Below are positions 17,651 through 26,986 of a stretch of 64,000 nt of DNA, one piece after another. The stretch spans positions 62,001-126,000 of the forward strand of contig CAWHHJ010000006.1 of assembly GCA_963829085.1 (NCBI GenBank), in the 5' to 3' direction. This DNA is from PALSA-1004 sp963829085 (lineage in GTDB: Bacteria; Pseudomonadota; Gammaproteobacteria; Burkholderiales; SG8-41). Position numbers and translations under genes: made by a program. The first letter of the stretch is position 1. Each line of letters opens with the position of its first letter. Below the pieces are notes generated by a model. The model saw nothing but the letters and a program-made list of their open reading frames with translations, was not told the origin of the DNA and did not search any database.

Positions 17651-18901
17651 CTACTCGAACTTCACATTGTTTTCTTTGATGATGCGCGTCCAGCGCTGCA
17701 GCTCGTCGCGCACGAATGCCTGGAATTCTTCGGGCGAAGCGCTCGGAGTGAGCGGCACACCTGCCTTTGCAAACGCTTCCTGGACCGCGGGTCGCTGTAG
17801 AACCTGGTTTGTCGCTGCATGCAGCTTGTCAATGATAGCGCGCGGCGTTTTTACAGGGACGAATAGGCCGTTCCAGTTCGCGCTGCCGACTCCTGGAAAG
17901 CCTGCTTCCGCCATCGTGGGCACGTCCGGCAGCTCCGGCAAGCGCTTCTTCGCGGTCGTCGCGAATGCTTTCATTCTGCCCGCCTTGACCTGCGGCGTCA
18001 CCGTCGCGGCGTTGAGAAAAGAAAAATGGATCTCACCAGCGATCACCGGCGCGAACGACGAGCCGGCTCCTTTCGACGGCACATTTACCATCTGGATGCC
18101 CGCCTTCGACATGAATTCGAGCATATCGAGATGCGAATAAGCACCGACCGGATTCGAATAGTTCAGCTGACCGGGACGCGCTTTGGCGTACGCAATGAGC
18201 TCTTTCATGTTGTTCGGCGGGAAGCTGGCACCCGACACCAGCAGATTAGGGATGGACGCCAGCAGTGCAACGGGCGCAAGCTCGCGGGTCGGATCGAATT
18301 TCAGCGTCGACTTGAACGCAATCGGATTGATGGCGCCGGTCGACACGTTGTTGATCAGTATCGTGTACCCATCAGGTTGCGCCCGGACGACGAGCTCCAC
18401 AGCGATATTTCCCGAAGCGCCGGACCGATTATCGACGACGAACTGCTGGCCTAGCACTTCGCCGAGTCCCGGCGTGAGAATGCGCGCGACGATGTCAGTT
18501 GCGCCGCCTGGCGCAAACGGCACGATCAATCTTACCGGCTTGCTTGGATACTGGTCTACGGTAGCCGCAGCTACGCGATAAAACCCGGCGGCCCGCACAT
18601 CCTTCCCGCGAGCGGGCCCTTCGTCGAACGAAGGGCTAACGAGTCCGGATGTGCCGCCTTCTGCAAACGGCACGATCAACCTTACCGGCTTGCTTGGATA
18701 CTGGTCTACGCTAGCCGCAGCTACGCGATAAAACCCGGCGGCCCGCACATCCTCCCCGCGACCGGGCCCTTCGTCGAACGAAGGGCTAACGAGTCCGGAT
18801 GTGCCGCCTTCTGCAAACGGCACGATCGACCTTACCGGCTTGCTTAGATACGGGTCTGTCGTCGCCGCAGCTTCCACTGAATTGACAAACAGGGTGCCCA
18901 A
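17651..18901 (-). CDS. Bug-family receptor carrying two in-frame 50-residue N-terminal repeats
   Basis: At least 416 residues. Two repeat units (YPSKPVRLIVPFAEGG, TSGLVSPSFDEGPARGKD, VRAAGFYRVAA.. with linker SVDQ or TVDQ) precede YPSKPVRLIVPFAPGGATD and a normal receptor body ending IIKENNVKFE. The open frame begins with TTG at 18901 (MGTLFVNSVEAAA), giving a short signal peptide. Omitting one C at 18929 would join the ATG at 18932 to this frame and read MNFLSRATGLLGTLFVNSVE, a much better signal peptide, so a start-proximal indel is likely. The first unit is diverged (PYLSKPVRSIVPFAEGG). It lies between the other two receptors of a three-gene tandem. Confidence 0.85.
   Translation of the reverse strand: MGTLFVNSVEAAATTDPYLSKPVRSIVPFAEGGTSGLVSPSFDEGPGRGEDVRAAGFYRVAAASVDQYPSKPVRLIVPFAEGGTSGLVSPSFDEGPARGKDVRAAGFYRVAAATVDQYPSKPVRLIVPFAPGGATDIVARILTPGLGEVLGQQFVVDNRSGASGNIAVELVVRAQPDGYTILINNVSTGAINPIAFKSTLKFDPTRELAPVALLASIPNLLVSGASFPPNNMKELIAYAKARPGQLNYSNPVGAYSHLDMLEFMSKAGIQMVNVPSKGAGSSFAPVIAGEIHFSFLNAATVTPQVKAGRMKAFATTAKKRLPELPDVPTMAEAGFPGVGSANWNGLFVPVKTPRAIIDKLHAATNQVLQRPAVQEAFAKAGVPLTPSASPEEFQAFVRDELQRWTRIIKENNVKFE
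18587..18658. repeat. Palindromic element copy 4
   Basis: Matches the 72-bp element of copies 1 and 2 by eye, but sits in the neighbouring gene. Confidence 0.85.
18737..18808. repeat. Palindromic element copy 5
   Basis: Same 72-bp element with two substitutions in the small hairpin region (CCCCGCGACCGGG), which alter one pair of the stem and the encoded GPGRGEDV. Confidence 0.85.
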
Positions 18902-18941
18902 TAGACCGGTGGCGCGCGAGAGGAAATTGCATATGGTCGTC

Positions 18942-19925
18942 TTATTCGGGTTTCAGGTTGGCGAGCTTGATCGCCTGCGAGAAGCGCGCATACTCCTCGG
19001 CCACGAATTTCTTGAATTCGGCCGGCGTGCTCGTAACCGGGTCTGCACCCTGGCGCTCGAAGAGCTCGCGAGTGGCAGGCATGCCAATGACTTTGACCAG
19101 TGTCGAATGAAGCCTGTCGAGTATCGCCTTCGGCGTTTTTGCCGGTGCCATCAATCCCATCCATCCGCTCGAGAAATAACCGGGCACACCCGATTCGCTG
19201 ACCGTGGGCAGATCAGGCATCAGCGGCGAGCGCTTGCTTCCCGCCTGTGCCAGCGCGCGCAGCCGGCCTGCACGTACATGACTCAGCACGGCAGGCGCCG
19301 GTGTAATGGTGACTTGCGATTCGTTGGCGATCAACGCGGTGACTGAGGCGCCACCGCCTTTATACGGTACATGCACGACGTCGATGCCGGCCATGTGTGT
19401 GAACAAAACGCATGCGAGATGGCTTTGCGACGCGGAGCCTGCGTTCGCCATATTGAGCTTGCCGGAGTTGGCCTTGGCGTATTCAAGAAGCTCCTTTACG
19501 GATTTCACCGGCAGCGATGGATGCACGACGAGCACATTCTGCGTGATCGCGAAAAGAGAGATGTACTCAAAGTCCTTGATTGGATCGTAGCTCAGCTTCT
19601 TGAAAGTCTGCGGCGATATCACGGCGGTGCCGGTAGCCACTGCCAACAAGGTCTGGCCATCGGGCGCTGCGTGCGCGACGACTTCGGCGGCAAGAGTGCC
19701 GCCTGCTCCAGCGCGGTTATCCGCCACGATCTGCTGTCCGAGCTCTTCGCCCATCTTCGCCGCGAGTATGCGGCTCACGTTATCGACCGACGCGCCGGCA
19801 TTTTGCGGCACCATGAGCCGGATCGGCCGCGCCGGATACGTGCCAGCCTCGCGCTCGGCGCCATCGGCACCATGCGTTGCAATAGCAATCACGGCCGCGA
19901 ATGCGGCTATACTTTTGTGATGCAC
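18942..19925 (-). CDS. Bug-family solute receptor, intact and without repeats
   Basis: 327 residues with a signal peptide and mature start around EAGTYPARPIRLMVPQNAGAS. The first ligand loop is PQNAGAS rather than the PFAPGG of its two repeat-bearing neighbours, so it is a distinct subgroup. The GTG start at 19925 is preceded by GAGGAG. It contains APDGQTLLAVATGTAV, VVHVPYKGGGASVTAL and PTVSESGVPGYFSSGWMGL and ends KLANLKPE. First gene of the probable Bug-Bug-Bug-CocE transcription unit. Confidence 0.9.
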   Translation of the reverse strand: MHHKSIAAFAAVIAIATHGADGAEREAGTYPARPIRLMVPQNAGASVDNVSRILAAKMGEELGQQIVADNRAGAGGTLAAEVVAHAAPDGQTLLAVATGTAVISPQTFKKLSYDPIKDFEYISLFAITQNVLVVHPSLPVKSVKELLEYAKANSGKLNMANAGSASQSHLACVLFTHMAGIDVVHVPYKGGGASVTALIANESQVTITPAPAVLSHVRAGRLRALAQAGSKRSPLMPDLPTVSESGVPGYFSSGWMGLMAPAKTPKAILDRLHSTLVKVIGMPATRELFERQGADPVTSTPAEFKKFVAEEYARFSQAIKLANLKPE

Positions 19926-20103
19926 CGACTGCTCTCCTCACGATAACAAGTGTCTTGCGGCCTCAACATTCGGATGTGAATAATAAGTTGTCGCGCGCAG
20001 AGGCGGGAATATAACATGTGCTGCGAGCGCATCGCCGCAGCTCACGGCGGCAAAGCATCGTCACGATTCGAATAAGAAAGCGCAGGATGCAACGAGCGAA
20101 TGT

Positions 20104-21007
20104 ATGAAGAAACCTTCCACCTGGTTGGCGGAATATCAGTCGAACGTGCATTCCCAATCAGGCGAAGACGGCATCATCGCAAAAATTCTCGAAGTCCTCC
20201 CCGGCCGCGACAAGTGGTGTGTCGAATTCGGAGCATGGGATGGCCTATATCAGTCGAATACACGTCATCTCATCGAGTCTGCCGCATATTCAGCGGTCTT
20301 GATCGAGGCGGACCGCGATAAATTTCTTGAGCTGCAGCGAAACTATGCGAAATTCGAGAATGTAATTCCCATCAACGAGGCGGTCGGGTTTCTGCCGCAC
20401 GACAACCTCGACGACATCCTGAGTGATACGCCGATACCACGCGATTTCGATCTGCTTTCGATCGACATCGACGGCAACGACTACCACGTGTGGAAACAAG
20501 TCTCGGCCTACCGGCCAAAGACTCGTGGTCGTCGAATTCAATCCGACGATTCCGACGCATATAAGGTTCGTGCAGGCAGCAGACCCCGCAGTCAATCAAG
20601 GTTCGAGCTTGCTGTCGTTTGTTGAATTGGCCCGGGACAAAGGCTACGAGCTCGTTTGCGTGCTGCTGTGTAATGCATTCTTCGTGCGGCGCGAGGACTA
20701 CGCAGCCTTCGAGGTCGAATCGAATGCACCTGAAGTACTCAGAACCAATCTCGATCTGATCACACACCTGTTCTCAGGATACGACGGCACCATCTTCCTG
20801 CGCGGCTACTGCCGGTTGCCATGGCACGGCATGCCCATGAAGGAATCGAAAGTACAGCAATTGCCGGGAATGCTGCGCCGCTTTTCAGGTAACTATTCCG
20901 CCCGCGACAAACGAATGCTCATGTTCTATGTGCTCGCACAGCACCCGCGCATAGCAATGAAAAGATTGCGCAGATGGCTTAGTGGTTTGATAACGCGAAA
21001 CACTTGA
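20104..21007 (+). pseudogene. FkbM-type SAM methyltransferase-like protein, frameshifted
   Basis: The first part, from ATG 20104, has SQSGEDGIIAKILEVLP, WCVEFGAWDG (SAM-binding loop), AVLIEADRDKFLEL and DLLSIDIDGNDYHVWK, the FkbM-like methyltransferase pattern. At about 20521 an extra A shifts the frame. Without it the sequence continues YRPKLVVVEFNPTIPTHIRFV, then GSSLLSFVELARDKGYELVCV, ending at 21007, for about 300 residues. Substrates of this group are often sugars or lipids of surface polysaccharides. It is a single gene between Bug genes, with no glycan genes nearby. Confidence 0.75.
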
Positions 21008-21088
21008 GCTTCATGGATTCATTGACGTAGAACAGTCTGATCAGCTTAATTCACGCGCCGCGCGCAGTAAGCGGATAGGGAGCAAGAC

Positions 21089-22060
21089 ATGAGAACCGTA
21101 TCAAGCATCGCCGCCATCGCAACCTTACTCGCCGCGATGCCGTCTGCAGGCGCCGATGTGCCCGCTTACCCGGCAAAAACGATTCGCATCGTCGTGCCGT
21201 TTCCGCCGGGCGGCATTTCCGACGTGATGGCGCGCGTCCTGGCGCAAAAATTCAGTGACTCGTGGGGCCAATCTGTCGTCGTAGAAAATCGCACCGGCGC
21301 AGGCGGCAACATCGGCGCCGAAGCGGTAGCCAAAGCGCCGCCCGACGGCTACACGCTGCTGCTCGGCGCGATCGGCACGCATGCGGTGAACGTGAGCCTC
21401 TTCTCGAAAATCGGCTATGACCCTGTGCGCGACTTTGCGCCGATTGCGCTCATTCTCAAATCGGACAATCTGCTGGTGGTACATCCGTCGCTGCCGGTAA
21501 AAACCGTCAAGGAGATGATCGCACTCGCCAAAGCGAAGCCCGGGCAGCTTACGTACGCGTCCGCCGGCGCCGGCACCGCAGGTCATCTCGCGGGCGAGCT
21601 TTTCAAACTGCTTGGGAAGGTCGAGATCGTGCACATCCCTTACAAAGGAAACGTGCCTGCAATCACCGATTTAATCGGCGGCCAGACTTCGATGACCTTT
21701 GCCACGCTGCCCACCGTGTTGCCGCAAGTGCAAGGCGGGCGCCTTCGCGCAATCGCGAGCACAGGCGGACGCCGCAATGCAGCCCTTCCCGAGACGCCGA
21801 CAGTCGCGGAGACACTGCCGGGTTTCGAAGTCACCAACTGGATTGCGATGTCAGCGCCCGCCGGCACGGCGCCCGAGATCGTTAACAAAGTGAACGCCGA
21901 AATCATGCGCGTTATGCGGCTGCCCGAAGTTTCGTCGCGGCTCGCGGCCGAGGGCGCAAACTTCACCGTGAACACGCCGGCGGAATTTTCGACGTTTCAA
22001 AAAGCGGAAATGAATAAGTGGGGTAAGGTGATTCGGGATGCGGGGTTGCGGGTGGATTAG
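21089..22060 (+). CDS. Bug-family solute receptor
   Basis: 323 residues, a complete and canonical member: signal peptide ending SAGADV, YPAKTIRIVVPFPPGGISDV, APPDGYTLLLGAIGTHAVN, LPVKTVKEMIALAKAKPGQL, VHIPYKGNVPAITDLIGGQ, TVAETLPGFEVTNWIAMSAP, ending VIRDAGLRVD. GGGAG lies upstream of the ATG. No TctA/TctB permease genes are adjacent. The following gene encodes a DUF1348 protein. Confidence 0.92.
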   Translation: MRTVSSIAAIATLLAAMPSAGADVPAYPAKTIRIVVPFPPGGISDVMARVLAQKFSDSWGQSVVVENRTGAGGNIGAEAVAKAPPDGYTLLLGAIGTHAVNVSLFSKIGYDPVRDFAPIALILKSDNLLVVHPSLPVKTVKEMIALAKAKPGQLTYASAGAGTAGHLAGELFKLLGKVEIVHIPYKGNVPAITDLIGGQTSMTFATLPTVLPQVQGGRLRAIASTGGRRNAALPETPTVAETLPGFEVTNWIAMSAPAGTAPEIVNKVNAEIMRVMRLPEVSSRLAAEGANFTVNTPAEFSTFQKAEMNKWGKVIRDAGLRVD

Positions 22061-22193
22061 CTTCCGCGGCAAAACACTGTTATTCGGTGATCTTGTTCAA
22101 GGCATTGCTCGCGTAAAGTGCAGCGTCCTGATAAACAAAGTCGAAGTGCATGTTTTGGTAGCACTTCAGCGTTCGCCATTGACGGGAGAGGTT

Positions 22194-22673
22194 ATGACAC
22201 CTACTGAAAATCCACGTCCGCCATTTCCGCCGTTTGATGAACAATCCGCCGTGCAGAAAGTTCGCATGGCCGAAGACGCCTGGAATACGCGCAATCCCGA
22301 ACGCGTATCGCTCGCCTACACGCCGGATAGTAAGTGGCGTAACCGCTCCGAGTTTTTATCCGGGCGCGCGGAGATCGTGCAGTTCCTGACGCGTAAATGG
22401 ATTCGCGAACTCGACTACCGCCTCATCAAAGAACTGTGGGCATTCCGCGAGAATCGTATTGCCGTGCGTTTCGCGTACGAATGGCATGACGACTCGGGGC
22501 AATGGTTCCGCTCGTATGGCAATGAGAACTGGGAGTTCGACGGCGATGGATTCATGATGCGTCGTATTGCAAGCATCAACGACCTGCCGATCCCGCAAAG
22601 CGATCGGAAGTATCACTGGGCGTTGGGCCGCCGTCCCGACGATCATCCCGGCTTGTCCGATCTGGGATTGTGA
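22194..22673 (+). CDS. DUF1348/NTF2-like fold protein
   Basis: 159 residues from ATG 22194, chosen because GGGAGAGG precedes it. The in-frame upstream extension to 22038 overlaps the Bug gene and is not family-like. The sequence FDEQSAVQKVRMAEDAWNTRNPERVSLAYTPDS is the hallmark of this NTF2-like family, followed by WRNRSEFLSGRAEIVQFLTRKW, YEWHDDSGQWFRSYGNENWEF and GRRPDDHPGLSDLGL. The function of the family is unknown; members are small cytosolic alpha-beta cones. Confidence 0.9.
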   Translation: MTPTENPRPPFPPFDEQSAVQKVRMAEDAWNTRNPERVSLAYTPDSKWRNRSEFLSGRAEIVQFLTRKWIRELDYRLIKELWAFRENRIAVRFAYEWHDDSGQWFRSYGNENWEFDGDGFMMRRIASINDLPIPQSDRKYHWALGRRPDDHPGLSDLGL

Positions 22674-22710
22674 CCGGCGTCGCCACGTTGCGAGGCAGGG
22701 ACTGATGCTC

Positions 22711-24051
22711 CTAAACGAGTCCTCGCATGGTGGGCACCTTCTCTACAGCGCTAAGCTGGTCGAATACTTTGTCGGCGCCTGTCCCGAGCACCGACCGCGT
22801 GATCGTCATGAATTTCTCGCGCAGCTGATCGTGATTGAGCGGCTGCTGCGGCATGCCGGGAAAATGGGGCAGGTCGAGCGAGAACTCTTTGCCGTCCTTG
22901 AGCTTGACCGTGACGCGGCTCGCGAGTGGATTGTTTTTCACCGGATCTTTCCGCACCAGGACTTTGACGTTGCGGCACAGCGCGCGAATTTTTGTATCGT
23001 TGCGCGATTCTTCTGAGAATGAATCCGGGTCGCGCGGATTGCGGTAGAACGACAGCGCCACGTTGAACGGCGCGCTGTACTGCGCCATGGTCATGTCCTG
23101 CGGCTCGAGAATATTATGGTGGCTGAACATTTTCTCGCTGCCTTCGATGGTGATGGCCGCGACGTCGTCGGCCTGGATTTTGTGCTTCTCCTTGAGCTCG
23201 AGCGCCGCAGTCACCGGTACGTGCGAGGTGACATGGCACGAGTAGCGTTTCAACGTGAGCGTAAGCAGCTTCCACGCTTCGCCGAGTCCGGCCGTGAGAC
23301 GCGCCGGATCGCCTTCATGGCAGAACACATTCATGTAGCCGAACTTGCCTTCGAGTACGGTCGCGGGCCCGCTAAATCCGTTTTTCGCGAGGCTTGCGGC
23401 GAGGACGCCCGATTCAGCCGCGCGCCCGAGATGCAGCCGCTTGACCATGCCGCCGCCCGACTTTGAAAATTCGAGCAGACCTGACGCAAGCGAGCCTGCA
23501 ATGCCAAGCGCATTTGTCATCTGTCCTGCATCGAGCTTCAATAACCGGCCGGCTACAACGGCGCCGCCGAACGCCCCGGTCACGCCCGGCGCATGGAATC
23601 CGATGTGCTCGGTCGATTGCTTCGACGCATCGCCGATTCGATGCATCACTTCACCGCCGGCGACAACGGCAGTCATAAATTCCCTGCCGCTCGCGCCAAC
23701 CTCCTGCGCTACAGCAAGGCCGGGCGAAGTCAGCGATGCGCCCGGATGTACGCCGGCGCTCGGCTGCACCAGACAATCCATCTCGAAAGCGTGCGCGAGC
23801 GCGCCGTTTGCAAGCGCTGCGAGCGGTGCGTGTACTTTTTGCTGAGTGCCGAGAATGCTGCTTTGGCCGCCTTTGCCGTACTGCGACGCGTAATCGATAA
23901 CGATCTTGCTCCACGGCAGCGTACTGCCATACGTGCAGGCGCCGACGGTATCGATGACGCTCGCTTTGGCGCGGTCGATAACGTCTGCGGGTATGCGGTC
24001 GTATTGGAGCTGCGTTGCGAATTCAGCCAGAGTCTGTGCGGCGGTTGCCAT
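22711..24051 (-). CDS. MmgE/PrpD-family protein
   Basis: 446 residues with the two-domain MmgE/PrpD fold. It has DRAKASVIDTVGACTYGS, HAFEMDCLVQPSAGVHPGASLTS, IGFHAPGVTGAFGGAVVAGRLL and KRLHLGRAAESGVLAASLA. Known members are 2-methylcitrate dehydratase and itaconate/aconitate-type (de)hydratases or isomerases, and many relatives are of unknown substrate. It is the last gene of a minus-strand run with a Bug receptor 27 bases upstream, two SMP-30 genes and a ThDP enzyme. No prpB/prpC is present, so methylcitrate-cycle function is unlikely. Confidence 0.9.
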   Translation of the reverse strand: MATAAQTLAEFATQLQYDRIPADVIDRAKASVIDTVGACTYGSTLPWSKIVIDYASQYGKGGQSSILGTQQKVHAPLAALANGALAHAFEMDCLVQPSAGVHPGASLTSPGLAVAQEVGASGREFMTAVVAGGEVMHRIGDASKQSTEHIGFHAPGVTGAFGGAVVAGRLLKLDAGQMTNALGIAGSLASGLLEFSKSGGGMVKRLHLGRAAESGVLAASLAKNGFSGPATVLEGKFGYMNVFCHEGDPARLTAGLGEAWKLLTLTLKRYSCHVTSHVPVTAALELKEKHKIQADDVAAITIEGSEKMFSHHNILEPQDMTMAQYSAPFNVALSFYRNPRDPDSFSEESRNDTKIRALCRNVKVLVRKDPVKNNPLASRVTVKLKDGKEFSLDLPHFPGMPQQPLNHDQLREKFMTITRSVLGTGADKVFDQLSAVEKVPTMRGLV

Positions 24052-24078
24052 GTTTGCTCGTCCTTTTCTATTACAACG

Positions 24079-25031
24079 TCAGTCGACTTTCGCACCCGAC
24101 TCCCTGACTACCTTCGTCCACTTCGTCAATTCCGCCTTGATGAAATCCGCAAATTGCTCGGGCGTGTTCTCGGCTGCCGCATCATAGCCCGCGCCCTTCA
24201 ACCGCTGCACGACTTCCGGCTGCTTGAGCGCGCGCATCGTTTCAGCATTGACCTTCGCAACAACAGCGCGCGGCGTTCCGGCTGGCGCCACAAAACCATT
24301 CCAGCCTTTGACGTCGAAGCCGGGCAGACCGGACTGACTGAGCGTCGGCAAGTCCGGCGCCAGCGGCGATGGCTGCGGACTTGATACGCCAAGCGCGCGG
24401 ACTTTGCCGGCCTGCACTTGCGGCATTGCCGCCGATACGATCGCGAACGCCATCTGCACCTGTCCGCCGACGAGATCGATCATCGCCTGGCCCGCGCCTT
24501 TATACGGCACATGTACGATATTGATGGCGGCCGCGGACTTGAACATTTCCCCCGCGAGATGCGGTGGCGTGCCATTGCCTGACGAAGCGTAATTGATCTG
24601 CCCCGGACGCGCCTTGGCAAGCGCTATCAGTTCCTGCACTGATTTAACCGGCAATGAAGGATGCACCATCAGAATGAAGGGCGCCGATGCCGCGAGCGCA
24701 ACCGGACTGAAGTCCTTGATGACGTCGGTTGTCCCGACCTTCAGCGCGGCGTTGATCGGATACGATGCGCTCGATAAAAGGAACGTATAACCGTCAGCCG
24801 GCGCCTTTGCAACGGCGTCGGCAGCGACGACGCCGCCTGCAGCCGGACGCGGATCGATGACGACCTGCTGACCCCACGCCTCGGTGAACTTCTGTCCCAT
24901 GATGCGCGCCACGATATCGGGCCCGGACCGACGATCACGCGTATCGCTTTGGACGGATATTCCTGCGCTATCGCGCCCACGCCCGTAGTCAGCGCAATCA
25001 CGCTTGCAACGCAAGGAAGACAACGCTTCAT
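24079..25031 (-). pseudogene. Bug-family solute receptor, frameshifted near the first ligand loop
   Basis: Starts at ATG 25031 (MKRCLPCVASVIALTTGVGA signal peptide, then QEYPSKAIRVIVG). The frame breaks at about 24925. Restoring one base gives RVIVGPGPDIVARIMGQKF, after which the sequence is a normal receptor (APADGYTFLLSSASYPIN, PSLPVKSVQELIALAKARPG, VHVPYKGAGQAMIDLVGGQ) ending VRESGAKVD. The ligand loop is shorter (VGPGPD) than the common VPFAPGGxxD. This subgroup is shared with two other receptors in this window (29974 and 31920). It lies 148 bases after the SMP-30 gene and 27 bases before MmgE/PrpD. Confidence 0.85.
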
Positions 25032-25179
25032 GGTGCCCTCGTTATGCACGCTTATCACGACTCGCCCTCGGACTTACGGTCATCCAAGGCAGAAACACCG
25101 CAATCCTCGATGTGACCTTCGACGTATCTGCGTTCACGCGATACTCTCTGCGATTGCAGGCGGTGAGTCCCTGCACCCG

Positions 25180-26083
25180 CTACCAGCGCTTGAATCCCTG
25201 ACGTCCGACGCCTTGCGCGCGATAGACGCAGCCGTCGCCGCATGTGACGTAAAGACTGTTTAATTCCGCATCGCCGAAGGCGCAGCGCATCGGCATATCA
25301 GCAGGCAGCGGATGAGATTCGAGGACCGCACCCGATGCGGAGAATACGGTGATCATGGGCCCCGGACCGGACTTCCGGGAACCGCCGCACGCGACGATGT
25401 CACCGCCGCCGTCGATGCACATGCCCTCGATGCCGCGATGCTCGCCGCGATGGTCGGCGCCGAACGTCTGCAGCACGCTGTAAGGTCCGACCGACCCATC
25501 CTCTTTGACTGGATATGCGCGCAATTCGCGCGGCCCTTTGCGTCCGGTCTCACCTTCGGCGACGTATAACGTTTTCTCATCGGGAGATAAGCGTCAGCGC
25601 CCGGGGCGCCGTCGTATCGTAAGTGACGCGCTTGATCGTCCATGAGTGGCGCTCGTCCACTTCGAGACGCAGCACCGACGCATGGTCCAGCGCCGGGAAG
25701 ATCTGCGGCCCGAATGCAAGGACGGTGCTGTAGGGATCCGAGAACCACACGCGCCCCGCGCGATCGATGACAAGATCCGACGGATGGTTATGTATCTGAC
25801 CGTCCAGTCGCGTCGCGGTTGTGCTCGCAGTTCCATCCGGCAGAAACTGAATGACGCGACGGCCGCCATCTTGACAAGCGAACAGCCTGCCGTCGGGGGC
25901 AAATGCGATGCCGTTAACGCGATTCGTATACTTGCGGTATTCGCTGATAGCGCCCGAGCGCGGATCAAAACTCCGTATAAAGCCTTCGTCGATCACGCTG
26001 AACAGCATCAGCTCGCCGTTCCATGCGAGTCCGCCCATGCCGCCCTGGTAGGGTCCGGCGATTCGTTCGAAGTTCCAGCTCAT
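25180..26083 (-). pseudogene. SMP-30/gluconolactonase-like protein, frameshifted
   Basis: Beta-propeller of the SMP-30/LRE lactonase type. The first part (from 26083) has MGGLAWNGELMLFSVID, NRVNGIAFAPDGRLFACQDG, HNHPSDLVIDRAGRVWFSDP. At about 25588 an extra T (plus strand) shifts the frame. Without it APRALTLSPDEKTLYVAEGETG continues into GIEGMCIDGGGDIVACGG and SLYVTCGDGCVYRAQ, ending at 25180. The corrected length of about 300 residues is normal. Metal-site residues of the family (N and D in NHPSDLV, SPDEKTLYVAE) are present. It is adjacent to and paralogous with the next SMP-30 gene. Confidence 0.85.
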
Positions 26084-26092
26084 CTCTTCTCC

Positions 26093-26986
26093 CTACCAGA
26101 CCGCAACGCCCGGCACTTTCACGCGCGTGCGGTAAACCGAATTAAACGTGGTTACATAGAGTGAGCAGTTGTCGTCGTCTCCCCATGCCATGTTGGTGCT
26201 ATGCCCCGGTATCTTGAGACGCCCCAGCAATTTGCCGGACGCATCGATCACATGAACGCCGCCGGGACCGGTGCAATACACGTTGCCTTCGACGTCGACT
26301 TTCATGCCATCCGCGACACCGGACTCAGTACCCGTCATCTTATGGAAGAGACGACCGGGGCCGACGCTGCCATCCGCAGCGACATCGAACACGCGTATGA
26401 GCGCAAGCCGGCTGTCGTTCACGTAAAGAAGTTTTTCGTCGGGCGAGAATGCAAGTCCATTGGGGTAGGTGCAATCGGGAATAGCAAGCTGCACTTCACT
26501 GCCATCCGGTGTCAGGCGGTAGACGCCTTGCACATCGAGATAGCGCTGGACATCCTGCGCGACCATACCGGGAATTACGAGTCCACCCGCTGAATCGGTC
26601 CAGTACGTCGAGCCATCCGATCGCACGACGATATCGTTCGGACTGTTGAGTTTTTTGCCGTCGTATTTCGATGCGATCGTCGTGATGCTGCCGTCGTGCT
26701 CGAAGCGGAAGATTGTACGATTGCACCAGCCCGCAACCGTCAGTCTGCCTTCCTTGTCGAAGGTCATGCCATTTGCATGGCCCGACGGTTTGAGCACGAC
26801 TTCGCGTCCAACACCCGGCTTCCATTTCCATATTGTGTTGCCGATAATGTCGACCCAGTACAACTGCTTGGTGCGTTTGTCCCAGACGGGCCCTTCACCG
26901 AAAGTGAGCCCGTACGCAATCCGGTCGAGCGGTGGATCACGGTCCACCAGGCGCTCGAAACCGGGCGCGATTAGATCAATGTCCAC
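26093..26986 (-). CDS. SMP-30/gluconolactonase/LRE-family protein
   Basis: About 297 residues. The six-bladed propeller signature is seen in TFGEGPVWDKRTKQLYWVDI (Glu metal ligand), LNSPNDIVVRSDGSTYWTD (Asn/Asp), YPNGLAFSPDEKLLYVNDS (Asp) and GVADGMKVDVEGNVYCTGPGG. Such enzymes open sugar or other lactones with a divalent metal. The preceding ThDP gene ends inside the start region. AGGAGG at about 26994-26999 favours the GTG at 26986 over the GTG at 26992. No signal peptide, so cytoplasmic. Confidence 0.88.
   Translation of the reverse strand: MDIDLIAPGFERLVDRDPPLDRIAYGLTFGEGPVWDKRTKQLYWVDIIGNTIWKWKPGVGREVVLKPSGHANGMTFDKEGRLTVAGWCNRTIFRFEHDGSITTIASKYDGKKLNSPNDIVVRSDGSTYWTDSAGGLVIPGMVAQDVQRYLDVQGVYRLTPDGSEVQLAIPDCTYPNGLAFSPDEKLLYVNDSRLALIRVFDVAADGSVGPGRLFHKMTGTESGVADGMKVDVEGNVYCTGPGGVHVIDASGKLLGRLKIPGHSTNMAWGDDDNCSLYVTTFNSVYRTRVKVPGVAVW

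Larger units (their letters stand above)
18531..18840. repeat. 150-bp tandem repeat array inside the second Bug gene
   Basis: Anchor CTTACCGGCT recurs at 18531, 18681 and 18831, again an exact 150-base period, giving two full units. The receptor-derived part and linker differ from the first array, while the 72-bp palindromic core is shared. Confidence 0.95.

Noticed and set aside
17081..18840. Regular repeats considered as a CRISPR array
   Set aside because: The repeat unit is 150 bases, coding and continuous, with no unique spacers and no cas genes.
22038..22193. N-terminal extension of the DUF1348 protein
   Set aside because: Overlaps the Bug gene end and is unlike the family; ATG 22194 has a strong ribosome site.
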